Source: Rhizosphaericola mali
GTDB taxonomy: Bacteria; Bacteroidota; Bacteroidia; Chitinophagales; Chitinophagaceae
NCBI RefSeq assembly: GCF_004337365.2
Contig: NZ_CP044016.1
Span: 186,001 to 250,000, forward strand
DNA: 64,000 bases
Reading direction: 5' to 3'
Below are positions 17,603 through 26,611 of this stretch, in pieces. The number at the start of each line of letters is the position of its first letter. Position 1 is the stretch's first letter. The notes beneath the pieces are model-generated. The model was not told the origin of the DNA and ran no database searches. It saw only the letters and a list, made by a program, of their open reading frames with translations. Made by a program: the position numbers and the translations under genes.

Positions 17603-20026
17603 ATGAGACAGGAGGTATTTAGAGGTTATGAAAGTGTGGAGAGTATGGATAAGATAAATAAGATTGTCTCGTTCAAACCATTTATTGATTATCTGGATAA
17701 TGTAATTGATAAAAATGGTGTGAGTAAAAAGATACTGGCGCATGCAAAAGAACGTATTATAGAGTTGCTCCCTGAAAATTTGGAAATACATGAAGTGGAT
17801 TTAGGGAAATATGCTGCAGTTTATGAGATTGTATATCAGTTGCTCAATCCACCGATGATGGAAGAAAAAGAAAATTATTGGGGATTGTCAGTGCCATTTT
17901 CACCAACGATTTTTTATAGCTCGGATAGTTTGTATGCTTTAATGAATACCAAATTAGATCCTTTGGAAGATGGTGTGGAGCATGAAGGTGACAAAATCGA
18001 CAAGAATACTATTAAGACAATTATTATATACAATCTTGTATTGAAAAAACTATATAATATAGAAATGTCTGAAAAAGATATTTTGAAATATAGTTTTCGT
18101 CCCAATTTAGAGGAAGATCGAATTGTATACTTGGGAATTGACTATAATTCTGATTTTTTGGAAGTCAGTTATGATGGCGAATTGCCAGAGTTAAATGTGG
18201 CACAATATTCTTGTAAATTGTCCAATATAAAAGACGTTTTATCACAATTATTGGAGGCGTTGCCCTTAGAAAAAATTACCATTAAAGGTATTAGTATTTT
18301 AAATCTTAGAGATATAACCACTACGTATTTAAAAGATAAAGTCCGTGGATTCTTAATTTCTAATAAAGTTAAAAAAACTCCGCATAGAGTTTTTGCAGAT
18401 ATATTCAAAGGTTTATTGGGCAATAGTAAACTAGATATCATTTTATCTCCGCTATTGATTATCAATAAAAGTATTGTTCAGGATTTATGGGAAGGTTTGG
18501 ATGATGATTTTAGAACGATTTTGGGTAAATACAATATGGAAAAAGACGTCTTTTTCGAAATCATAAAAGACTACACAGATCATCCCAATACAATTTTCCA
18601 CAAAAATCTAAAAAATATTTGTAGTTCGGAGAAGAATAAAATTATCAATTCGCTGGATAGTTCTATAAAAAGTGTATTGATTCGTCCCGTTTTTACCAAT
18701 AAAACTAAAATGGTCGGCGCTATTGCTATATTTTCTGATCAGGAAAATATGATCAATGAAGATGTGCTTGCTAGATTAGAAGATGTCGTTCCATTGTTAG
18801 AGCAACTATTTGAAGGTGGTATCAATAGTTATTCGGGGCAATTGACGGAGGTTTTGAAAAATAAATTTACTTCGATACAGCCTTCTGTTGAGTGGAAATT
18901 TACAGACGCAGCGATTCAATATTTACATGATAAGCGTTTGGAAAGACACCCTGCGATGAAAAGCATACATTTTGAAAATGTTTATCCAATATATGGAGCA
19001 GTAGATATCAGAGACTCGACCATTGAACGAAATAATGCCAATGCGGCAGATTATAGGGTACAGTTACAAGCTGCAATTTTATTGTTGGAGAAGATTAATT
19101 TAAAAGTGCCGATAAGCATCATTGGAGAATTGATCTTTAAAGCCAAAAAATGGATACAATTTATCGAAGAAGGGATTAGTTCGGATAAAGAACCTGAATT
19201 GATCAAATTTTTAGATAAAGAAATCGGCATATTTGTTACCCAATTTGGATCCAGTTCGGAAGAGCTATCTCAGATGACTGCAAGTTATTTTGAAGATCAA
19301 AAGGCTGGAGGACGTTTTCATAATAATGTTTTGGATATAGAAAAAACATTCAAAATTTTAAATTCATCCATCGCATCTTTATTAGATCAAATGAACGATA
19401 AAGTGCAAGAGACCTATCCGTGCTTTTTTGAGCGATATCGTAGTGATGGTCTGGAATATAACTTTTATATTGGTCAGTCGATTACACCAGAGCGAGTATA
19501 TAGTGATATTTATTTAAAAAATCTGCAGTTGTGGCAAGTCAATACAATGGCTATTATAGCAAAAATTACCGAAGAGTTACAACCACAATTGCCACATCCG
19601 TTACGTACGACACAATTGATATTTATTCATTCCAATACTATTGATATCAGCTTTAGAAATGATGAACATCGATTTGATGTGGAAGGCACTTACAATATTC
19701 GTTATGAAATAGTCAAAAAACGTATTGATAAAGCCATCGTAAAACATACGCAAGAACGTCTTACCCAGCCAGGAAAAGTAGCGATCGTTTATTTTTTCAA
19801 AAAAGATGTAGAAGAGTATATTTCTCATATCAAATATTTGCAGGATAAAGATATTTTTGAAGATGATTTAGAAGATATTGAATTGGATGATTTACAAGGT
19901 GTAACTGGTCTCAGAGCTATAAGAGTCAGTATAAAAAAAGATGATTCTTTAAAATTATTAAATGCATCTGAACATCTTGCCGAAAATATAGCGGTTGCAC
20001 AAGAAGCAGTAGCAAGATTAAACTAA
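17603..20026 (+). CDS. Large GAF-domain-type signalling protein of unknown function
   Basis: 807 residues, soluble, no signal peptide or membrane span. I read residues of about 250-405 as GAF-like (ending in IRPVFTNKTKMVGAIAIFSD and a helix). After it, PIYGAVDIRDST (Asp468) resembles the first metal site of class III nucleotide cyclases. FERYRSDGLEYNFYIGQ (Asp615) could be compared with the second, but the spacing of 147 residues is about three times the usual one, so cyclase activity is unproven. Homologues are generally annotated only as GAF-domain proteins. It is the first gene of an operon: the next gene, an HD/Pycsar-type effector, starts 22 bases downstream. I cannot assign a function. 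Confidence 0.7.
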   Translation: MRQEVFRGYESVESMDKINKIVSFKPFIDYLDNVIDKNGVSKKILAHAKERIIELLPENLEIHEVDLGKYAAVYEIVYQLLNPPMMEEKENYWGLSVPFSPTIFYSSDSLYALMNTKLDPLEDGVEHEGDKIDKNTIKTIIIYNLVLKKLYNIEMSEKDILKYSFRPNLEEDRIVYLGIDYNSDFLEVSYDGELPELNVAQYSCKLSNIKDVLSQLLEALPLEKITIKGISILNLRDITTTYLKDKVRGFLISNKVKKTPHRVFADIFKGLLGNSKLDIILSPLLIINKSIVQDLWEGLDDDFRTILGKYNMEKDVFFEIIKDYTDHPNTIFHKNLKNICSSEKNKIINSLDSSIKSVLIRPVFTNKTKMVGAIAIFSDQENMINEDVLARLEDVVPLLEQLFEGGINSYSGQLTEVLKNKFTSIQPSVEWKFTDAAIQYLHDKRLERHPAMKSIHFENVYPIYGAVDIRDSTIERNNANAADYRVQLQAAILLLEKINLKVPISIIGELIFKAKKWIQFIEEGISSDKEPELIKFLDKEIGIFVTQFGSSSEELSQMTASYFEDQKAGGRFHNNVLDIEKTFKILNSSIASLLDQMNDKVQETYPCFFERYRSDGLEYNFYIGQSITPERVYSDIYLKNLQLWQVNTMAIIAKITEELQPQLPHPLRTTQLIFIHSNTIDISFRNDEHRFDVEGTYNIRYEIVKKRIDKAIVKHTQERLTQPGKVAIVYFFKKDVEEYISHIKYLQDKDIFEDDLEDIELDDLQGVTGLRAIRVSIKKDDSLKLLNASEHLAENIAVAQEAVARLN

Positions 20027-20048
20027 AAATAGCAATTTATAGACGAAT

Positions 20049-21224
20049 ATGGATTATTCAATTTTGGTTCAAAATGCGAAAGATAAATTTTTGTCTTTCA
20101 TTCAAAGCCACCCTAAGCCAAACTTATCCTATCATAATGTGAGGCATACTGAGGCTGTAGTTGATGCTGCTATTGAAATGGGTGAATTTTATCATTTGTC
20201 AGATAGAGAACGATCTTTGTTGCAAGTGGCAGCATGGTTTCATGATATAGGATATTTTAGCAAGGGCTCAGATAATCATGAATCAGAAGGAGCAAACATG
20301 GTTGAAAAATTTCTTCAATCATTGGAAATGCCAATCGAAGATATCGAAATAGTTAAAGGTTGTATCGATGCAACTAGAATGCCTCAAAATCCGCATAATT
20401 TATTTGAAAAAATTATTTGTGATGCAGATCTTTCACATTTTGGAAAGGAAGATTTCTATGAAAAATCCAAATTGTTAAAGAATGAAATAGAGCAAAGTAA
20501 AAATATTGAGATTTCTAAGAAGGATTGGATTATCGGCACGATTACTTTAATGTCTGGTCATCAATATTTTACGGATTATGCTAAGAAAAACTATGGGGAG
20601 CAAGCCTTGAAAAATATTGAAATTCTCAGAGATAAATTGATTAAATCGGAGGTCGAAAAAAAAGCAAAAAAAGAAGAAAAAAAAGATGTCGATAAAGTCA
20701 AACCAAGTAAAGGTATTGAGACAATGTTTAGAATTACTTCTGGGAATAACCAGAAACTAAGTGATATGGCGGATAACAAAGCTCATATTTTAATAACCGT
20801 AAATTCTATTATTTTGTCTGCTATTATTAGTTTGCTTTTGCGTAGATTAGAAAATAATACCTATCTAAGTATTCCGACATTTATAACATTAGGTGTAAGT
20901 GTCGTAACTATTATCTTTTCAATATTGGCAACTAGGCCACATCTACCTTCTGGTATATTTACTAAAAAAGATGTAGAAGACAAAAAGGTGAATCTTCTCT
21001 TTTTTGGAAATTTTTATAAAATGAGTTTAGAAGAATATACGGTTGGTATGCAAGCCGTAATGAAAGACTATAATTATTTATATGCTACCCTTATTAAAGA
21101 TGTATATTCTCAAGGCGTAGTGTTAAGCTATAAATATAGATTACTACGGATTGCATATAGCATATTTATGTTTGGTTTAATTATTTCCGTATTGAGTTTT
21201 ATTATTGCAACTATCATAAACTAG
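20049..21224 (+). CDS. HD-domain phosphohydrolase fused to Pycsar-type membrane effector (PycTM/DUF5706)
   Basis: 391 residues. Residues 20-190 are an HD domain, with His33, His65-Asp66 (AAWFHDIGYF), His77 and a CDADLSHFG segment supplying metal ligands; such domains hydrolyse phosphate esters of nucleotides. A highly charged Lys/Glu linker (about 198-222) follows. Residues 225-391 match the PycTM effector family: LSDMADNKAHILITVNSIILS, a second helix ending ATRPHLPSG, an amphipathic middle, and a last helix at about 368-390. In Pycsar anti-phage systems such effectors respond to cCMP or cUMP and disrupt the inner membrane. HD fusions are widespread in Bacteroidota and their role is not established. 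Cotranscribed with the genes on both sides. Confidence 0.88.
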   Translation: MDYSILVQNAKDKFLSFIQSHPKPNLSYHNVRHTEAVVDAAIEMGEFYHLSDRERSLLQVAAWFHDIGYFSKGSDNHESEGANMVEKFLQSLEMPIEDIEIVKGCIDATRMPQNPHNLFEKIICDADLSHFGKEDFYEKSKLLKNEIEQSKNIEISKKDWIIGTITLMSGHQYFTDYAKKNYGEQALKNIEILRDKLIKSEVEKKAKKEEKKDVDKVKPSKGIETMFRITSGNNQKLSDMADNKAHILITVNSIILSAIISLLLRRLENNTYLSIPTFITLGVSVVTIIFSILATRPHLPSGIFTKKDVEDKKVNLLFFGNFYKMSLEEYTVGMQAVMKDYNYLYATLIKDVYSQGVVLSYKYRLLRIAYSIFMFGLIISVLSFIIATIIN

Positions 21225-21236
21225 TTAAGATCTCTT

Positions 21237-24200
21237 ATGAGAAGAAGGTTTGTATTTATTTTATTGTTGAATTTGTTTTATACCTTGGTACAAGGTCAGG
21301 AGAAGGCTGTGTTAAAGTCAAGAGTGATATTTTTAGGTGATGCTGGGGAGATCAATAAAAGCCAGCAGTCAGTGATACGCTCGGCTTCACAGCAAATTAT
21401 CAATAATAAAACATCCGTCGTTTTTTTGGGTGATAATGTTTATCCAGATGGAATGTTTACTGAGGATGATCGAAAATATAATGTAGATACGACCATTTTG
21501 CGAAGTCAATTTCAACAATTTCGTGATCAAAATGTTCCAGTAATCTTTATTCCTGGAAATCACGATTGGGATAATTCTGGTCCGTATGGATTGCAAAAAA
21601 CTAAAAATCAATGGGCATTTATTCAGTCAAAGAATGATTCTTTACTTAAATTTTTACCCGAAAATGGGTGCCCCGATCCGGTAGCAATTCCTATAAATGA
21701 TAGTTTGGTAATTATTTCGATGGATAGTGAATGGTGGTTATTTCCTTTTGATAAAAAGAATGAAGATGCAGACTGTAATTGTAGTACCGATCGTGATGTA
21801 TTAAATTCATTAGCGGAATTATTATATCAAAATAGAAATAAGACGATTCTTTTTACTACACATCATCCATTCGCAAGTTATGGCAATCATGGTGGTTTTT
21901 TTTCATTGAAGGACTATATTTTTCCATTGACAGAACTCAATTCTAGTTTATACCTTCCTCTACCTATTATAGGATCCTTATATCCAATTATTAGAAAAAC
22001 TTTTAGCAGTGCTGAGGACTTAAATAATCCTCGATATGAAGAAATGGTTCAACGGATTAGTTCCATATTTATGCACTTTCCAAATTTGATTCATATTTCA
22101 GGTCATGAACATAATTTACAATTAATAGATAATAAGCAAACGAAACATTTACAGGTGATTAGTGGATCTGTTGCACATAATGGCTATGTGAAAAATGGTA
22201 AAGATGCTTTATTTACAAGTAATAAGAATGGATATGTCATCATTGACTATTATGCAAATAATGATATTCAAATAAAATTTTATGAAAATATAAATAATAA
22301 TTTCGTCAATAATTATAGTTATCATTGGAATCGTTATAAAAATATCCAACAACTAGATGATATTGCGTATGAGGACTTGAAAGGAGATAGTTTAACTATT
22401 GCTGTACATCCAGCTTATAATGAAGTCGGAAAATTACATAAATTCATTTATGGGAAAAATTATCGTAAAGAATGGGCTGCTGAAGTCAAACTGCCTATTT
22501 TAAGAATTTCCAAAATTGATGGAGGGTTAGAACCTGTAAAATTAGGAGGAGGTTATCAATCTACATCCCTTCGATTAGTTAATCCAGAAGGAAAAGAATT
22601 TACTTTACGTTCTGTCGAAAAGTCAACAGACTTAATTATTCCAGATGCATTCAGAGGTACGTTTGTTAAAAATTTATTAGATGACAATACGAGTAGTCAA
22701 CACCCATATTCAGCTTTAGTTGTTCCGCCGCTTGCACATGCTATAGGGGTGCCTCATTCTGTACCCGAGATAGGTGTTGTTGCTTTTGATAAAAATATGG
22801 GCATGTATAAGCGTTTGTTTTATAATAAAGTTGCCTTACTAGAGGATAGAGATCCTCTAGGAAAAACGGATAACTATATTAAATTTATGAACAATCTGCA
22901 AAAAGATAATGACAATAGTTATGATGCACCTAATTTTTTGAAGGCTCGTATGTTGGATTTATTATTGGCAGATTGGGATAGGCATGGAGATCAATGGCGT
23001 TTTAAAAATTTGAATAAGAAAAAAGAAAATAAATATTACATCGCTATTCCTAGAGATAGGGATATGGTATTTAACAAAACGAACGGTGTAATTCCTCATA
23101 TGTTCAAAAGAAATTATCTTATGCCGCGCGTTTTTGGGTTTGGAGATAATGTTATGGCAGGTTCTAATTATTATTTTTACAAATCTGCATTTTTGAACGC
23201 GCATCCGGCATCTCAGATTCCATATGATGTCTGGATGCGCTTAACTAGAGAATTTAAAACAGAAATGACAGATTCTGTTTTGAAAAAGGGATTAGATCAA
23301 ATGCCTCCTGTTATTGAAAAAATGAGGTATAATGAACTATACACAGATTTGAAGGATCGTCGTGATGGTATAGAAAAAGCAATGGATAAGTACTATAAAT
23401 TTTCCAATTATATAGTTGACTTGAAATTGAGTGATAAAAATGAATTGGTAAAATTGATGAATGTGGATAGCGTAAATGCAATCCACTTGATTGTTCAAAA
23501 AATATCCAAGCATGGTAAACTTGAAGATACTTTAGTTAATAAGATTTATCCAAAATCAATAACAAAGGAACTACGTATTTATTTGGGTAAAGGAGATGAT
23601 AGTGTATTGATAGATAATCATTCATCTGTAAGGGTACGTATAATTGGAGGAAAAGGGGATAAAATTTATCATGTTGAAAATTCAAAAAAGAGAATTCGTA
23701 TATATGACAGAAAAGAAGAGTTTTACAGTGGCGATACCAAAAAATTAAGTTATCACATATCAAAAGATAGTGCTAATCTTAGTTTTATTCCAACAAATTT
23801 ATATAATACTATCGTTCCTAACTTGACCTTTGCATATAATCCAGATGATGGTATATTTCTAGGTGCAGCTAGTACAATTACACGACAAAGAGGTTTTAGA
23901 AAATCTCCTTATACCTCATTGCAACAAATTACAGCTACGCATGCCTTCAACACTAATGCATTTAATCTGAAGTATTACGGAGAGTGGTTAGATGTTTTTG
24001 GTAAAACAGATTTTGTTTTGAATACGATTATTAAAGCTCCAAATAATACACAGAATTTTTTTGGTGTTGGTAATGAAACTGTGTATGACAAAGATATACC
24101 TAATTTTAGGCGATATTATAGATCAAGATTTACTATTATAGATATCAACCCTTCACTGAGATGGAATGGAAAAAAGAAAAATTATTTTTCTGCTGGGCTT

Positions 24201-24869
24201 AGTTATCAATATTACCATTTGGGAGTGGATGAAAATACGGGAAGGTTTATTTTGAATACGGGTGAACTAAATTCAAATGATAGTGCTAGTATTAGAAATG
24301 ATAAATCATATTTGGGTATTCGTATGTCCTATGTTTCAGATCGAAGAAATAATGCGATTTTACCTACCTATGGTTCATATTTTTACATAAGTACAGATGC
24401 TCAAACGGGATTAAATACCTATTCAAAATCTTATATTCAGATTAAACCACAGTTTTCTTTTTACAGAAATTTAAATAATAAAAGAAGTCTTGTTTTTGCA
24501 GATAGGATAGGAGGAGGAGTAACATTAGGAAATGCACCTTTTTATGAATCAATGTTTTTGGGAGGACAAGGTAACTTGTTAGGATATAGGCAATACCGAT
24601 TTGCGGGTCAACATGCTTTTTATAATAATTTAGAATTGAGGTGGGCGATGGCGGATTTTGGAAATTATGTATTAAAAGGAGAATTGGGCTTGACTGGGTT
24701 TTATGATGTTGGGCGTGTTTGGGTTGATCATGAATATTCTAATAAATGGCATAATGCAATTGGTGGAGGGGTGTATTTTGCTCCAGCAAAATTGGCTGTA
24801 TTTAGATTAACAATAGGTAAAACAACAGAAGGCTGGTATCCTGTATTTGGAATGGGTATGCGTTTTTAA
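21237..24869 (+). CDS. Metallophosphoesterase / kinase-like segment / BamA-type outer-membrane barrel fusion
   Basis: 1210 residues with a signal peptide (1-20). Residues 28-345 are a calcineurin-like metallophosphoesterase: FLGDAGE (32-38), FLGDNVYPDG, PGNHDW (106-111), TTHHPF and SGHEHN. Residues of about 420-640 contain a pattern that resembles atypical protein kinases: EFTLRSVEK with Lys462, LLADWDRHGDQW (579-587), and IPRDRDMVF (604-612). That assignment is my inference. The C-terminus (about 830-1210) is an Omp85/BamA-like barrel, with FLGGQGNLLGYRQYRFAGQHAFYNNLELR and a final Phe. It is probably an outer-membrane protein with a periplasmic enzymatic part. It starts 12 bases after the HD-effector gene and so belongs to the same operon. 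Confidence 0.85.
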   Translation: MRRRFVFILLLNLFYTLVQGQEKAVLKSRVIFLGDAGEINKSQQSVIRSASQQIINNKTSVVFLGDNVYPDGMFTEDDRKYNVDTTILRSQFQQFRDQNVPVIFIPGNHDWDNSGPYGLQKTKNQWAFIQSKNDSLLKFLPENGCPDPVAIPINDSLVIISMDSEWWLFPFDKKNEDADCNCSTDRDVLNSLAELLYQNRNKTILFTTHHPFASYGNHGGFFSLKDYIFPLTELNSSLYLPLPIIGSLYPIIRKTFSSAEDLNNPRYEEMVQRISSIFMHFPNLIHISGHEHNLQLIDNKQTKHLQVISGSVAHNGYVKNGKDALFTSNKNGYVIIDYYANNDIQIKFYENINNNFVNNYSYHWNRYKNIQQLDDIAYEDLKGDSLTIAVHPAYNEVGKLHKFIYGKNYRKEWAAEVKLPILRISKIDGGLEPVKLGGGYQSTSLRLVNPEGKEFTLRSVEKSTDLIIPDAFRGTFVKNLLDDNTSSQHPYSALVVPPLAHAIGVPHSVPEIGVVAFDKNMGMYKRLFYNKVALLEDRDPLGKTDNYIKFMNNLQKDNDNSYDAPNFLKARMLDLLLADWDRHGDQWRFKNLNKKKENKYYIAIPRDRDMVFNKTNGVIPHMFKRNYLMPRVFGFGDNVMAGSNYYFYKSAFLNAHPASQIPYDVWMRLTREFKTEMTDSVLKKGLDQMPPVIEKMRYNELYTDLKDRRDGIEKAMDKYYKFSNYIVDLKLSDKNELVKLMNVDSVNAIHLIVQKISKHGKLEDTLVNKIYPKSITKELRIYLGKGDDSVLIDNHSSVRVRIIGGKGDKIYHVENSKKRIRIYDRKEEFYSGDTKKLSYHISKDSANLSFIPTNLYNTIVPNLTFAYNPDDGIFLGAASTITRQRGFRKSPYTSLQQITATHAFNTNAFNLKYYGEWLDVFGKTDFVLNTIIKAPNNTQNFFGVGNETVYDKDIPNFRRYYRSRFTIIDINPSLRWNGKKKNYFSAGLSYQYYHLGVDENTGRFILNTGELNSNDSASIRNDKSYLGIRMSYVSDRRNNAILPTYGSYFYISTDAQTGLNTYSKSYIQIKPQFSFYRNLNNKRSLVFADRIGGGVTLGNAPFYESMFLGGQGNLLGYRQYRFAGQHAFYNNLELRWAMADFGNYVLKGELGLTGFYDVGRVWVDHEYSNKWHNAIGGGVYFAPAKLAVFRLTIGKTTEGWYPVFGMGMRF

Positions 24870-24908
24870 CCAAAAAGAGGATCATTGGATATGATCCTCT
24901 TTTTGGTT
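24868..24908. terminator. Bidirectional terminator at the operon end
   Basis: A 17-bp perfect stem (24868-24884 with 24892-24908) and a seven-base loop, A-rich on the left and T-rich on the right. It separates the phosphoesterase operon from the convergent DUF4097 gene. Confidence 0.88.
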
Positions 24909-24913
24909 GCTAG

Positions 24914-25948
24914 TTATTGCCATTGAATGGTAATGTCTCCTGAGTTAGAATTTATTTTCATCGGTATTCCTCCGCCATTTATTTTCCCTATGATATATTT
25001 ATTTGTGGCTCCTTTTCCGTCACTGAAATGATTTAAACTATTACAACTAATATTACTACCATGAATGTCCAAATCTGCAGCTATAGATTGTGGCGCTTTT
25101 AAATGCACATCACCAGAGGTGGTCACAATATTTATTTTTTCTTGAGGGATACTTATTGCTACGTTAACATCTCCACTAGTTGCATTTGCTTGTACAGATC
25201 CTTTTAGTAATTCTAGGGAAATATCTCCGCTAGTACTTTCTGACGTTGTATTTCCATAGTGCTTTTGGGCAATGATATCTCCACTAGTTGTAATTGCATT
25301 GAGTTCGCTACTACAATTTGTTAGAGTTATATCACCACTAGTAGAATGAAAATAAATTTTATTAGAAACGACATCTGTAAATGTTCCATCTCCACTTGTA
25401 CAACTCATACTAATATTTCCCTTTATTTTTGAGAAAATAGCATCTCCACTAGTAGAAGTGTAATTGTGCGTTCCTGTAAGATTACTCATTTTTAAATCCC
25501 CAGAAGTTGTTTCTATCTGTGTATTCAAATTAGAAGATGTGTGTATTACAAAGTAAAATTGTACAGAATTATTATTGGAAAATGAGATGTTTTTTTGTCT
25601 AATTGCCTCGATATTTAAAAGATGATTATCCGTAACGATGTTTAAAGTATAATTGTTGGATATTAATTTTTCAATATCTTCTTTTTTCAATTTTTTGTTA
25701 GCGGCTTTTGCATATACTTCGACATATGGTGCTGTGTTGTCATCTCCGATTATTTCAAAATCCGCACTTGTTGCATTGCCTTTCAGGTCTTTAATTGATG
25801 CTTTTTGTAAGTCAATTTTCTGAATCAATTCTTTTTTACTATTAGAAAAAGATAGGTTATTATTGTCCTCATCATTCGTGTTTATGTATATTTTACAAGC
25901 TGAAAATGAAATAATGGATAATGATAAGATGGTGAAAATTTTTTTCAT
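24914..25948 (-). CDS. DUF4097-type beta-repeat lipoprotein
   Basis: 344 residues. A lipoprotein signal peptide ends at SFSAC (Cys18). From about residue 145 the chain is a regular right-handed beta repeat with the motif TSGD eight times, plus one NSGD at the end, spaced about 19-25 residues apart. This is the pattern of DUF4097 'adhesin-like' proteins. It is expected to be a rigid beta-helix anchored in the envelope. Ligand unknown. The repeat also appears in the DNA as repeated copies of a 12-base core. It is monocistronic with a shared terminator. Confidence 0.85.
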   Translation of the reverse strand: MKKIFTILSLSIISFSACKIYINTNDEDNNNLSFSNSKKELIQKIDLQKASIKDLKGNATSADFEIIGDDNTAPYVEVYAKAANKKLKKEDIEKLISNNYTLNIVTDNHLLNIEAIRQKNISFSNNNSVQFYFVIHTSSNLNTQIETTSGDLKMSNLTGTHNYTSTSGDAIFSKIKGNISMSCTSGDGTFTDVVSNKIYFHSTSGDITLTNCSSELNAITTSGDIIAQKHYGNTTSESTSGDISLELLKGSVQANATSGDVNVAISIPQEKINIVTTSGDVHLKAPQSIAADLDIHGSNISCNSLNHFSDGKGATNKYIIGKINGGGIPMKINSNSGDITIQWQ

Positions 25949-26058
25949 GTATTATATTTTAAACTAAGACGAATCGGAGAATAGATTTGTTACAATCTGT
26001 TTAGAATTTTTTCATTACCTTTATATTACACTTCTATTTTTGACATAAAGAAATTTGA

Positions 26059-26190
26059 ATGGCTAAAGTATCCTTACTATTGACATTTATGCTGATAATT
26101 TTTGTAGATATTCTTGTTAAGAAGAAAAATAAAGAAAGAAAATTATTTATCAGGCAATTATCCCATGATGGTTGTGAATTCTTTAGTTAG
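26059..26190 (+). CDS. Possible small membrane peptide (43 aa)
   Basis: An ATG-started frame of 43 codons. It encodes one hydrophobic helix (VSLLLTFMLIIFVDILV) followed by a Lys/Arg-rich tail and a TAG stop. There is no clear ribosome binding site, and TACCTTTA upstream is only a near match to the -7 consensus. No family is recognised and it may be chance. Confidence 0.22.
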   Translation: MAKVSLLLTFMLIIFVDILVKKKNKERKLFIRQLSHDGCEFFS

Positions 26191-26352
26191 TGTCTGATTA
26201 ATTATATTTTATTGTAAAAAAATTAAAAATTCTTCAATATTCTAAGTTTATAAATTATTGCTGTATTCGTTAAAAGCAGTGTTACTTATATTTCTCCAAT
26301 TCGCATTTTCTTCTTTGTAATTATTGTGTATTAGATACTCTTATTTATATTA

Positions 26353-26370
26353 AAATATTGTACAATATTT
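26353..26370. repeat. 18-bp perfect palindrome, possible operator
   Basis: AAATATTGTACAATATTT is its own reverse complement. No T-tract follows, so it is unlikely to be a terminator. It lies about 240 bases before the reductase gene. The shape would suit a dimeric regulator, but no binding protein can be named. Confidence 0.4.
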
Positions 26371-26526
26371 ATACATTCTGATTGATAAAGAAAGATAATA
26401 TGTATGTCTTGTTTTTTATAGGAAAAAATATGGAAAGTTTTATTTAAACGACTACCAACGCTGTAAATTATCCCACTTTTATATGTAAACTTAAACTACA
26501 TCAACCTTTTTTCTTGATGTATTTCA

Positions 26527-26557
26527 TTTTTAGAGAAGGGCCACCCATGTAATTTTG
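26527..26557 (+). promoter_or_regulatory. Promoter for the PRISE-like reductase
   Basis: TTTT at 26527-26530, 19 bases, then TAATTTTG at 26550-26557 (exact TAnnTTTG). The leader to the ATG at 26612 would be about 50 bases. An 8-bp inverted repeat (26497-26521) sits immediately upstream, where a regulator could act. Confidence 0.45.
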
Positions 26558-26611
26558 TCACTGTAAATACAAGTGTAAAATCTCCTAACATGGAGCAATA
26601 AAAAGTAAAAG

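Larger units (their letters stand above)
25949..26611. other. 663-base AT-rich spacer with palindromes and one possible small gene
   Basis: No large gene. It holds a possible 43-codon frame (26059-26190), an 18-bp perfect palindrome (26353-26370), a small inverted repeat TACATCAA/TTGATGTA (26497-26504 with 26514-26521), and a promoter-like element next to the reductase gene. The rest is A/T-rich with no recognised feature. Confidence 0.6.

Noticed and set aside
20049-21224. Calling the HD/PycTM gene a complete Pycsar defence system
   Set aside because: No recognised cCMP/cUMP cyclase is next to it, and HD-PycTM genes are common in the phylum without proven defence roles.
25000-25500. CRISPR array suspected from repeated 12-base units
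   Set aside because: The repeats lie in frame inside the DUF4097 gene and encode the TSGD beta repeat; there are no uniform spacers.
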